From positions 1 through 64,000 of the forward strand of contig JAFWMN010000005.1 of assembly GCA_017513865.1 (NCBI GenBank): DNA of 64,000 nucleotides. The letters run 5' to 3'. Below the pieces are notes generated by a model, which was not told where the DNA came from, ran no database searches, and saw only the letters and a list, made by a program, of their open reading frames with translations. Positions within the stretch are counted from its first letter, which is position 1. The number at the start of each line of letters is the position of its first letter. This document shows positions 17,804-25,739 of this stretch, one piece after another. The stretch is from Bacilli bacterium. GTDB taxonomy: Bacteria; Bacillota_I; Bacilli_A; RF39; UBA660. The translations under genes and the position numbers were made by a program.

Positions 17804-19129
17804 TTATTCTTTAAATATATCTTTTAAATCATCTAGTCCTTTGGCTTTTATGCGATCGTAAACTTTTGGTTTATATTTATTTAAGATAAACTCTCCTTTA
17901 ACGTCACCGTTTTCTAATACTCCGGTTTGATTAAATTCAAATATTTTTCTTTGTTTTATTTCGCCGTTTTCAATTCCAGTTATTTCTGAGATTGTACTAA
18001 TTCTTCTTCTACCATCGGATAATCTTTTAACTTGAACAACTATTTGAATAGCGCCTTCAATATATTCTCTTATGGCAGCTACGGGAATTTCAACGCCATT
18101 CATTAAAACCATGGTTTCCAACCTGTTTAGCGCATCTTCAGGACTATTGGCATGCATGGTAGTCATACTTCCTTCATGTCCGGTGTTCATGGCTTGAAGC
18201 ATATCAAATGCTTCTTTTCCTCTTACTTCTCCAACAATAATTCGATCTGGTCGCATTCTAAGTGAATTTATAACTAAATCTCTTATCGTGATTGCTCCTT
18301 CACCTTCATAGTTGTTTGATCTGGTTTCAAGCGAAATAATATGTGGCTGTTTTAGTTTTAATTCAGCAGCATCTTCGATCGTTATTATACGGTCATCGCT
18401 ATCGCAGAATGATGATAAAACGTTTAATAGTGTTGTTTTACCAGCACCAGTTCCACCAACAACTAAAATATTTAATTTAGCGTGAACACAAGCTTCTAAA
18501 AATCTAGCCATGTATGGTGTTAAGGTTCCGGTTCTTAAGAAGTCTTCGATATTTACTAATTCTCTTTTAAATTTTCTAATGGTTACTACTGGACCATTTA
18601 ATGATAATGGTGGTAGGATAGCGTTTAATCTTGAACCGTCATCTAGTCTAGCATCGACCATTGGATGTGCGGTATCAATTGTTTTTCCTATTGGTTGAAT
18701 TAGTCTTTGAACAACTCTAACTATATGTTCATCGTTTATAAAACTTACGCTTTCATCTTTGATTACTTTACCATCTAATTCAACATATATTTCATTTGGA
18801 CTATTAACCATTATTTCGGTTATATCTTTATCTTTTAACAATTCTGTTAATGGTCCATATCCATTTATTTCATTATCTATTAAATTATATATGTAATTTC
18901 TCTCACTATTTGTTAAATCATAGTCATTAATAATTTCATCGATACCATTTTTAACGAAATCATTTATTTTATTATTTAAAACTTCGCTGTCGATTAGGTG
19001 CTGGATAATATTATTTCTAAGTTTATCTAATAATTCTTTGTTTTGAAATTCATTATAATCGCTTGTTTGGTTTGTTTCTATTTTTTTGTCAGTTGCAGCA
19101 AATTCGGTTGTGAATTTTCTTTCTTTCAT
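17804..19129 (-). CDS. tadA: Tad/Flp pilus assembly ATPase TadA (CpaF)
   Basis: Hexameric secretion ATPase that powers Flp/Tad pilus assembly; 441 residues. Walker A (VVGGTGAGKTTLLNVL, near residue 225), the Asp box (TIEDAAEL), Walker B (RPDRIIVGEVRGKEAFDM) and the His box (GHEGSMTTMHANS) are intact. The N-terminal domain (GYGPLTELLKDKDITEIMVN) is typical of CpaF. It lies between tadZ and tadB with 10-11 base gaps. Confidence 0.95.
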   Translation of the reverse strand: MKERKFTTEFAATDKKIETNQTSDYNEFQNKELLDKLRNNIIQHLIDSEVLNNKINDFVKNGIDEIINDYDLTNSERNYIYNLIDNEINGYGPLTELLKDKDITEIMVNSPNEIYVELDGKVIKDESVSFINDEHIVRVVQRLIQPIGKTIDTAHPMVDARLDDGSRLNAILPPLSLNGPVVTIRKFKRELVNIEDFLRTGTLTPYMARFLEACVHAKLNILVVGGTGAGKTTLLNVLSSFCDSDDRIITIEDAAELKLKQPHIISLETRSNNYEGEGAITIRDLVINSLRMRPDRIIVGEVRGKEAFDMLQAMNTGHEGSMTTMHANSPEDALNRLETMVLMNGVEIPVAAIREYIEGAIQIVVQVKRLSDGRRRISTISEITGIENGEIKQRKIFEFNQTGVLENGDVKGEFILNKYKPKVYDRIKAKGLDDLKDIFKE

Positions 19130-19140
19130 TTCCAGCCCTC

Positions 19141-19872
19141 CTATTTTATAATATCTTTTACTATTTCTCTTATTATGTTTGTTCCTTTGTTATTTGGCTT
19201 TTCTAGTGTCAGAATTTTACCATCCATTATTAGTTTTTGAATGTTTTCTTCGCGAAAAGCTTTTGGTAAAGTGTAATCGATCTCTTTACCTAAAACTGTT
19301 TTTATTTCAAAGTTTGTTAAATTTCTTGATATACTTTCATTTAATATTAATTTATATTTATCTACTTCCATATCTTCATATATTGAAAGCATTGTTTTCA
19401 TATTTTTTAAATCCATTAAGTCATCAGTTATTACATAAAGAATTTCAGTACTTAAATCAAAGGTTATTAAGTTAATTTCGCTTGTGATATGATTAGTATC
19501 AATTACTATAATATCATATTTATATTCTAATTGTTTTATGATGTTATCAATATATTGCGGATATATTTTTAAAGTGTTTCTTGGATCGTTTGGGGCTGCT
19601 AGAATGTCGATATTTTCGTCATAACTTGTTATATATTTTTCAATTTGGTCATATCTATTATTCATCATATCATCAACTAGACTATATATATCTTGAGTTG
19701 GTTTAATATTTAAACTAGCTGCTATAACACCGCTACTTAAATCCAGATCGACTATTACTGTTTTTAATTCTTGTTCTTTTAATATTCCCGCTATACTTAA
19801 AGCGATTACTGATTTTCCAGTTCCACCTTTTACTGAAGTAACTGTTATAATTTTTGCTTTATTTGACGCCAT
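19141..19872 (-). CDS. tadZ: Tad pilus localisation ATPase TadZ/CpaE (ParA/MinD-like)
   Basis: A 243-residue P-loop ATPase of the MinD/ParA superfamily. The deviant Walker A (SVKGGTGKSVIALSIAGIL) lies near the N-terminus, with the strand VIVDLDLSSGVI and the DIIVIDTNH Walker B. In Tad systems this protein places the assembly machine at the membrane. The receiver-like N-terminal domain of Caulobacter CpaE is missing, which is common in Firmicutes. First ATPase gene of the operon, just before tadA. Confidence 0.87.
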   Translation of the reverse strand: MASNKAKIITVTSVKGGTGKSVIALSIAGILKEQELKTVIVDLDLSSGVIAASLNIKPTQDIYSLVDDMMNNRYDQIEKYITSYDENIDILAAPNDPRNTLKIYPQYIDNIIKQLEYKYDIIVIDTNHITSEINLITFDLSTEILYVITDDLMDLKNMKTMLSIYEDMEVDKYKLILNESISRNLTNFEIKTVLGKEIDYTLPKAFREENIQKLIMDGKILTLEKPNNKGTNIIREIVKDIIK

Positions 19873-19881
19873 TATATCCCT

Positions 19882-20253
19882 CTATTCTTTTTTTATGATT
19901 ACATTTTCGTTTTCCAGATGACCAACATATGTTACATTTATATCAAATTTGTCTTTGAAAATCATTCTATATACTGTTTTATATTCATTTTTTACATTTA
20001 TTTTTAGTGTTTCTCCTATAAATGTTATTGTTTTTTCGCCTTCGATATTACTATCTAGTAATTCTTTTATTTTTTGATTTATTTCTGGATCATCTTTATG
20101 AGTTAATCCGTATATAATTGCTTCTTTTGTTTCATTTTCGTATTTGCTTTGAACTACTGATAGGTTTCCAAGTTCCCATACTAATGTGATTAATATAAAA
20201 ATTATTGGCAAGAGGATTACGAATATTACTAGGCTCTGCCCTTTATTAGTCAT
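19882..20253 (-). CDS. TadE/TadF-like pseudopilin, second copy
   Basis: A 123-residue protein starting MTNKGQSLVIFVILLPIIFILITLVWELG: a short basic leader ending in KG, then a long hydrophobic helix, as in TadE/TadF pseudopilins. The residue five places after the expected cleavage Gly is Ile, not the usual Glu, so processing or membrane export may differ from the partner gene. The rest is soluble, with a beta-rich end (FIGETLKINVKNEYKTVY). The start ATG lies within the end of the preceding pseudopilin gene (8-base overlap) with GGTG six bases upstream. Confidence 0.8.
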   Translation of the reverse strand: MTNKGQSLVIFVILLPIIFILITLVWELGNLSVVQSKYENETKEAIIYGLTHKDDPEINQKIKELLDSNIEGEKTITFIGETLKINVKNEYKTVYRMIFKDKFDINVTYVGHLENENVIIKKE

Positions 20254-20590
20254 TTTCAGCACCATATATTGATTTAGATGTTTCTATTACATATTTTTTG
20301 CCAATTATATTTGATAAAATAGGAGCATTTATTTTTAATTCTTTTTTTATTGTTAACACGGTTAGATGATTATTCAAACTTTCTTCAAATATAATATTTT
20401 CGTTAGCAGCATATGCGAGGACTTCTTTTTTATCTCTATTTTGATATAAAGTTGTAATAGTATCTAACTCTTTATTTAGTTCGTATTTATTCATAAAAAT
20501 ATACCCTACATCAATTAATGACATAATTATTATTAATAGTATTGGTAATATTAGTATGAATTCTACAAGAGCTTGCCCTTTCTTATTCAT
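20246..20590 (-). CDS. tadE: TadE-like pseudopilin, first copy
   Basis: A 114-residue protein with the TadE signature: MNKKGQALVEFILILPILLIIIMSLIDVGYIF. The KKG-QALVE site has Glu at +5, matching a prepilin-peptidase substrate, followed by one membrane helix and a small soluble domain. It is the first gene of the tad operon and overlaps the second pseudopilin. No Flp-type major pilin gene is found beside it. Confidence 0.85.
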   Translation of the reverse strand: MNKKGQALVEFILILPILLIIIMSLIDVGYIFMNKYELNKELDTITTLYQNRDKKEVLAYAANENIIFEESLNNHLTVLTIKKELKINAPILSNIIGKKYVIETSKSIYGAEND

Positions 20591-20615
20591 ATTATCACAC
20601 TTTCTATTCTATATA

Positions 20616-20644
20616 ATTATATCAAAATTATATTTCAATTACAA
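20616..20644 (-). promoter_or_regulatory. Promoter of the tad-murC operon
   Basis: Minus-strand TTGTAA (20639-20644), 17 bases, TATAAT (20616-20621) with TG one base upstream of the -10. It lies about 25 bases before the first tadE start and directly after the mutS terminator. Confidence 0.75.
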
Positions 20645-20654
20645 TAAAATTGTG

Positions 20655-20682
20655 AAAAAAATATATGCAAATAAGCATATAT
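20655..20682 (-). terminator. Terminator of mutS
   Basis: Stem ATATATGC / GCATATAT (20661-20682) followed on the minus strand by six T, immediately after the mutS stop. Confidence 0.87.
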
Positions 20683-20683
20683 T

Positions 20684-23209
20684 TTATTTCTTTTCTTTTA
20701 GACTGTATAAGATGTTAAGAGCTTCCATTGGAGTTATTTCTAGTGGATTTATTTTTTCTAACTCTTCTTCTACTTTTGATTTTTTAGGTAATAGTTCGTC
20801 TAGTGGTAGTGCTTCTTGAATTTTTATATCTCTTTTTCTCTCTTTTGTTTCATATACTTTTAATATTTCGTCTGATCTTTTAATCACTTCTTCGGGAAGC
20901 CCAGCTAATTTAGCTACATGGATTCCATAGCTTTTATCTACGCTACCTTCTTTTATTTTGTGTAAAAAAATTAGTTTTCCATCTTCTTCGTAAGCGCTTA
21001 CATGAATATTTTTTAGGTGTTTTAGATTTTTTTCTAAATCGGTAAGTTCGTGATAGTGCGTTGAGAAAAAGGTTTTTGCTTTTATGTTTTCGTGGATATA
21101 TTCAATTATTGATTGAGCTAATGCCATACCATCAAAAGTAGCCGTCCCTCTTCCTAATTCATCAAATAGTATTAGGCTTTTATCGGTTGCATTTTCTATG
21201 GCATTATTAGCTTCAATCATTTCAACCATGAATGTTGATTCTCCACTTACTAAATCATCTGAGGCACCAATTCTGGTGTATATGGCATCAAAGATTGGTA
21301 TTTTAGCTTCTTTGGCAGGCACGAAGCAGCCTATTTGCGACATTATTATGGTTATAGCCATTTGCCTCATATATGTCGATTTCCCGGCCATATTTGGACC
21401 TGTTATTAATAATATATTGGTATTTTTATCCATGATTATGTCATTCGAAACAAATTCTGTTTCAATTACTTTTTCAACTACTGGATGTCTTGATTCTTTT
21501 ATATTTATTTCATTTTTTGTGAGTTCTGGTCTTATGTAATTATTGTTTTCACTCACAGTCGCAAATGAACATAAGACATCTATTTCACTTATTACCTTAG
21601 CTATATTTTGAAGTTCTTTAATGTGTTTTTTTGTTGTGTTTCTTATTTCTGTAAACAAATTATATTCAAGTTCAATTATTTTTTCTTCAGCATTTAATAT
21701 TTGTGCTTCTTTTTCTTTTAAAATTGGGCTTATAAATCTTTCAGCATTCACTAATGTTTGTTTTCTTTCATAACCCCACTCGTCTTTTACTGAAGATAAA
21801 TTTCCTTTACTTATTTCTATGTAGTATCCAAAAACTCTATTATAAGCAACTTTAAGATTTTTTATACCAGTTTTTTCTCTTTCTTCTTTTTCAAATTTGG
21901 CAATAAAATCTTTGCCACCTTTTCTTAGTTTTTTTAATTCATCTAGTTCAGTATTATAGCCTTCCTTTATTAAAAATCCTTCTTTGATATTTACTGGTGG
22001 TTCTTCGTAGATGCTTTCTTCTAATAAATCATATAATTCTTCTAGGGTATCAATATTTTTTTCATAATTAATTTTATTTAATATTCTTTTTATTTCGGGC
22101 ATTACTTTTAGGGAATTTTTTAGTTGTAGCATGTCTCTTCCGTTAGCATTTCCGAAGGCAATTTTTCCGGTTAATCTTTCAATATCGTAAACTTCAAGTA
22201 ATAGTTTTTCTAAATCACTTTTAATTATAAATTCTTTTAATAGGATTTCGACCATGTTATATCTATTTTCAATTTTTTCTTTATTTGTTAATGGGTTTAA
22301 AATGTATTTTTTTAAGAGTCTAGCTCCTCCGGCTGTTTTTGTTCTATCTAAAAGCCAAAGTAGTGAGTAATTTTTTTGTTTTTGCCTTATTGTTTCAATT
22401 AATTCTAAATTTCTTTTAGTGTGAATATCCATTTTTAAAGTGTTTTCATAGTTTTTAATTTGAAGTTTTTGGAGATGCGATAGATCGCTTTTTTGATTAT
22501 GGATTATATAGGCGATTAGGTGTTTAGTGGCTTCTATATATCTATAGTCATTGATATCTTCATAAATATAGGAATATTCTTCGCTTGTTTCATCAGTTAT
22601 GGTAATTGGAATATTAAATTCTTTATTTAAAACCGAATATATATCTTTATCAACTTTGCTGGTCATTATTACTTCTTTTATGCCTAGATTTATTATTTCA
22701 TTTACTAATTTTGTTTTTGTATGTTCTAGCAAAATGGCATTTATTTCACCAGTGGATACGTCGGCATAGCATATCGTATAAGCATGTTTAAAATCAGTAA
22801 TACTAGCTATATAATTAAAATCATTCGCATCTAGTGCTTCTGTATCCATGATTGTTCCTGAGCTAACTATTTGAATTATTCCTCTTTTGACTATTCCTTT
22901 TACGTTTTTAGGGTCTTCTAGCTGTTCGACAATTCCTATTTTATATCCTTTTTCAATTAATTTATCGATATAAGAACTGGCTGCATGAAAAGGCACACCA
23001 CACATTGGCACTCTTTCTTCAAGTCCACAAGATTTACCTGTTAGCGTTAGTTCTAATTCTCTACTTACTTTTTCAGCATCATCAAAGAACATTTCGTAGA
23101 AATCACCTAGTCTAAAAAAGATTATTAAATCTTCGTTTTCGTTTTTTATTTCTAGATATTGTTTCATCATTGGGGTTATTTTATTAATATCTACACTTTT
23201 TCGGTCCAT
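20684..23209 (-). CDS. mutS: DNA mismatch repair protein MutS
   Basis: Mismatch recognition ATPase, about 841 residues. The mismatch-binding N-terminal motif (FFRLGDFYEMFFDDA, containing the F-x-E equivalent), the Walker A (ITGPNMAGKSTYMRQ), the Walker B (LILFDELGRGTATFDGMALA) and the STHYHEL motif are all intact. The C-terminal end is short. I prefer the ATG at 23207-23209 (MDRKSVDINKITPMM); another ATG five codons upstream at 23222-23224 would leave almost no leader after the promoter. No mutL follows in this window. Confidence 0.95.
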   Translation of the reverse strand: MDRKSVDINKITPMMKQYLEIKNENEDLIIFFRLGDFYEMFFDDAEKVSRELELTLTGKSCGLEERVPMCGVPFHAASSYIDKLIEKGYKIGIVEQLEDPKNVKGIVKRGIIQIVSSGTIMDTEALDANDFNYIASITDFKHAYTICYADVSTGEINAILLEHTKTKLVNEIINLGIKEVIMTSKVDKDIYSVLNKEFNIPITITDETSEEYSYIYEDINDYRYIEATKHLIAYIIHNQKSDLSHLQKLQIKNYENTLKMDIHTKRNLELIETIRQKQKNYSLLWLLDRTKTAGGARLLKKYILNPLTNKEKIENRYNMVEILLKEFIIKSDLEKLLLEVYDIERLTGKIAFGNANGRDMLQLKNSLKVMPEIKRILNKINYEKNIDTLEELYDLLEESIYEEPPVNIKEGFLIKEGYNTELDELKKLRKGGKDFIAKFEKEEREKTGIKNLKVAYNRVFGYYIEISKGNLSSVKDEWGYERKQTLVNAERFISPILKEKEAQILNAEEKIIELEYNLFTEIRNTTKKHIKELQNIAKVISEIDVLCSFATVSENNNYIRPELTKNEINIKESRHPVVEKVIETEFVSNDIIMDKNTNILLITGPNMAGKSTYMRQMAITIIMSQIGCFVPAKEAKIPIFDAIYTRIGASDDLVSGESTFMVEMIEANNAIENATDKSLILFDELGRGTATFDGMALAQSIIEYIHENIKAKTFFSTHYHELTDLEKNLKHLKNIHVSAYEEDGKLIFLHKIKEGSVDKSYGIHVAKLAGLPEEVIKRSDEILKVYETKERKRDIKIQEALPLDELLPKKSKVEEELEKINPLEITPMEALNILYSLKEKK

Positions 23210-23232
23210 ATTATCCACATCCATTTTTATGT

Positions 23233-23262
23233 ATTATATCATGATCTTGTCTTTAATTTCAA
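23233..23262 (-). promoter_or_regulatory. Promoter of mutS
   Basis: Minus-strand TTGAAA (23257-23262), 18 bases, TATAAT (23233-23238) with TG one base upstream. The expected start point is near 23226, one or two bases before the upstream ATG of mutS. Confidence 0.75.
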
Positions 23263-23289
23263 ATAAAAAGCAGAATTTTATTTCTACTT
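23259..23289 (-). terminator. Terminator of ylbL
   Basis: An 8-bp stem with one G-U pair (23268-23275 with 23282-23289), followed on the minus strand by TTTTTATTT. It overlaps the ylbL stop and the -35 box of mutS. Confidence 0.75.
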
Positions 23290-24288
23290 TTCTAAATATC
23301 TTATGGCTTCTTCAAAAGTTTCTACGGGAATTATATCAATACTATATCCTTTTTCTTTTTTTATCTTTTTAGCTTCTTTATAATTATCTTCTGGTACTAA
23401 GAAAATATCGGCTTTTTCTTTGACGGCACCAATTAATTTATATTTAACTCCGCTTATTTCTCCTACATTTCCATTGATATCGATTGTTCCTGTTCCAGCT
23501 ATTTTTCTACCTTGCGTGAGATCTATTTTGTTTAAATTACTGTAAATTGTTAAGGCAATCATGAGACCGCCTGATGGCCCTGATTCTGCGTTTTTGAAAT
23601 TAAATTTTATTTTTCTATTAGATTCTATTTGAAAACTTTCAGTGATTAAAACACCTATTTTGGGTTCATTATTAACATTTATTAGGGTCGCTTGTTTTTC
23701 AATTTCTTTTTCATTATTTAAAACCGTTAATTTTATTTTATCTCCGATATTTTTCGAAGTTATGTATGTTAATAAAAAGTTTTTGTTTGGTATTTTATGA
23801 CCGTCAATTTTAATTATTCTATCTTTTATTTTTAAATTTGTTTTGGCTGCTTTGTCAATATAGGTCACATATATTTTTTCATGTTTTAATTCATATTCTA
23901 TGTTTGAATTTTTATAGGCAACTAATTCAGCTATTTTATTTGATTCGTTTAATAGCATCTTATTTCTATAATCCATATCTTTTATAGTCTCGCCACTGGA
24001 AATTACATCTTTTTCTTTTTCTAAGTCCCAGTCTTTTGCGACAAATGACCATATATATGTTGGTATGGTTGCGTGCATTTCAGTTACGTAAGCCATATTT
24101 AATGAACCTTTTAATCTAAAATTTTCATTTGTGTTTATTTTTTTACTTGTATCTATTAAGCCGCCTGGTGACGAAATAAAATATGGTAGGTGGTGAGTTA
24201 ATACAAAAAAAATAAAGGCGTATATAATAATTATTTTATAGTCTTCTTTAATAATTTTTTTTATCTTTTCATATATTTTATTAATCAT
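23284..24288 (-). CDS. ylbL: PDZ-Lon family serine protease (YlbL/SepM-like)
   Basis: A 334-residue membrane-anchored protease. One membrane segment near the N-terminus (YKIIIIYAFIFFVLTHHL) exposes the rest outside. A PDZ domain follows (AAKTNLKIKDRIIKIDGHKIPN). The C-terminal Lon-type domain has the catalytic Ser in SGPSGGLMIALTIY and the Lys in the GEISGVKYKLIGAV stretch, so the Ser-Lys dyad is intact. Bacillus YlbL and streptococcal SepM have this layout. The neighbouring divergent gene is ylbJ, and ylbJ/ylbL are neighbours in Bacillus too. Confidence 0.9.
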   Translation of the reverse strand: MINKIYEKIKKIIKEDYKIIIIYAFIFFVLTHHLPYFISSPGGLIDTSKKINTNENFRLKGSLNMAYVTEMHATIPTYIWSFVAKDWDLEKEKDVISSGETIKDMDYRNKMLLNESNKIAELVAYKNSNIEYELKHEKIYVTYIDKAAKTNLKIKDRIIKIDGHKIPNKNFLLTYITSKNIGDKIKLTVLNNEKEIEKQATLINVNNEPKIGVLITESFQIESNRKIKFNFKNAESGPSGGLMIALTIYSNLNKIDLTQGRKIAGTGTIDINGNVGEISGVKYKLIGAVKEKADIFLVPEDNYKEAKKIKKEKGYSIDIIPVETFEEAIRYLEK

Positions 24289-24332
24289 TGTTTGTCCTTT
24301 CTAGATAATTCTATTAATCCTTAGGTGAAATT

Positions 24333-25277
24333 ATGAAGAAACTTCAAAGTGTGTTTATAATATTTATTTTAGTTTTTATCAGTTGTTTAATTTTGATAAA
24401 TTCGGCTTCTGTAATAGAATCTGTTAGATATTCTTTATTTATTTTTAAAGAAAATGTTTTTCCTTCCTTATTTCCTTTTTTTATCCTTTCGGATCTTTTA
24501 ATTAATTATGGTTTTGTTGATTTTATTGGAAATATTTTTAAAGGATTTATGTACCATTTTTTTAAAGTAAATGGAAGTTGTTCGTTTATTTTCTTTATGA
24601 GTATTATATCAGGAAATCCAGCTAGTGCCAAGTATGTTAAAGAATTATATCTGTCTTCCAAAATAAACAGGTATGAGGCTACTAAAATGCTTTGTTTTTC
24701 TTCTTTTGCTTCCCCTCTTTTTGTAATTGGAATGCTTTCTTTATTTTTGAATAGTAAAGTTTCTCTTTTTATTTTATTTACTCATTATATAAGTAACATT
24801 GTTGTTGGGTTTATTTTGCGCTTTTATCATCCTAGTTTTTATTCTAAAGGTAGTTTGAAAATGGCAGTTAATGAAATGCATGAAAAAAGAATTAGTAGTT
24901 CTAATTTTGGAAACGTTATTACTAATTCTTTAATAAATAGTATAAATGATTTATTATTAATATTAGGTTCAATTACAGTATGTTTAGTTATGACGACTAT
25001 TATTAATAATTGTTTTCATTTAGAAGGTGTTTTTAAGTGCCTTTTAGATGGTTTAGTCGAAATGACGCAAGGTTTAAGTTATGTTAATGCAGAAAACATA
25101 TCACTTAAATTAAAAGCTTCTTTTAGTGCTTTGTTTATTTCATTCGGTGGACTTAGCGTACATTTACAAATGGTAAGTATTTTATCAGATACTGATATTA
25201 AATATTTTCCATTTTTGTTGTCGCGTATTTTTTGTTCTGTTTTTTCATTTCTATTGATTTTTTATGTAATTGGTTGA
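24333..25277 (+). CDS. ylbJ: Sporulation integral membrane protein YlbJ (nucleoside-recognition/Gate family)
   Basis: A 314-residue polytopic membrane protein with about eight hydrophobic segments. The motif SIISGNPASAKYVKELY and the helical-hairpin pattern (LFIFKENVFPSLFPFFILSDLL) are characteristic of YlbJ, a protein needed for spore cortex formation in Bacillus. AGGTGA stands five bases before the ATG. Its 3' end overlaps the convergent pilin-like gene by 16 bases, with no terminator between them. It is slightly shorter than Bacillus YlbJ. Presence fits the gerE, gerM and spoIIIAH genes elsewhere in the window. Confidence 0.87.
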   Translation: MKKLQSVFIIFILVFISCLILINSASVIESVRYSLFIFKENVFPSLFPFFILSDLLINYGFVDFIGNIFKGFMYHFFKVNGSCSFIFFMSIISGNPASAKYVKELYLSSKINRYEATKMLCFSSFASPLFVIGMLSLFLNSKVSLFILFTHYISNIVVGFILRFYHPSFYSKGSLKMAVNEMHEKRISSSNFGNVITNSLINSINDLLLILGSITVCLVMTTIINNCFHLEGVFKCLLDGLVEMTQGLSYVNAENISLKLKASFSALFISFGGLSVHLQMVSILSDTDIKYFPFLLSRIFCSVFSFLLIFYVIG

Positions 25278-25726
25278 GTGTAGTCATAGTAGAAGAATAT
25301 TGTTTCATATTTATATTTTGTTGATAAATTTGGGTGCTGTAACTCAAGATTAACTTTTAGATAGCAATTTTGCGTTCCGGTTGTGCATTCTTGTGTTAAA
25401 TTTCTATTACTTATTTGCACACCATCAGGAAATGTATATTCTTGATACCCAACAACAACTTTATCGGTATTTAGTTTTATATCAATGGCATTATTTACTT
25501 TACAGTTATATGTGTCACTACAACTAATTGTTGTCCCTCTTAAGGAAACTGCTCTTTTTATGTTTTTTGATATGACAGATAGTTTTTGTTGAATACTTGT
25601 TTTAATTGCTGTTTCAACATATATATCTTTAATATCTATTAAAACTTCGAAAAGAAAAACAGTGATGACCATTGTTAGAGCAAAAGAGGTAATTAACTCT
25701 ACTACAGTAAAACCTTTTTTATTCAT
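25262..25726 (-). CDS. Type IV pilin-like protein (minor pilin)
   Basis: A 154-residue protein with a type III (prepilin) signal: MNKKG then FTVVELITSFALTMVITVFLFEVLI, cleavage after Gly6, Glu at +5 and a long N-terminal helix. The C-terminal globular part has four Cys (SCSDTYNC and ECTTGTQNC), likely forming disulfides outside the cell. It follows the large BspA/LamG pilin by 13 bases, so the two are probably co-expressed minor pilins. The 3' end overlaps ylbJ on the other strand. Confidence 0.85.
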   Translation of the reverse strand: MNKKGFTVVELITSFALTMVITVFLFEVLIDIKDIYVETAIKTSIQQKLSVISKNIKRAVSLRGTTISCSDTYNCKVNNAIDIKLNTDKVVVGYQEYTFPDGVQISNRNLTQECTTGTQNCYLKVNLELQHPNLSTKYKYETIFFYYDYTQPIT

Positions 25727-25739
25727 ATGTTTCTCCTTT

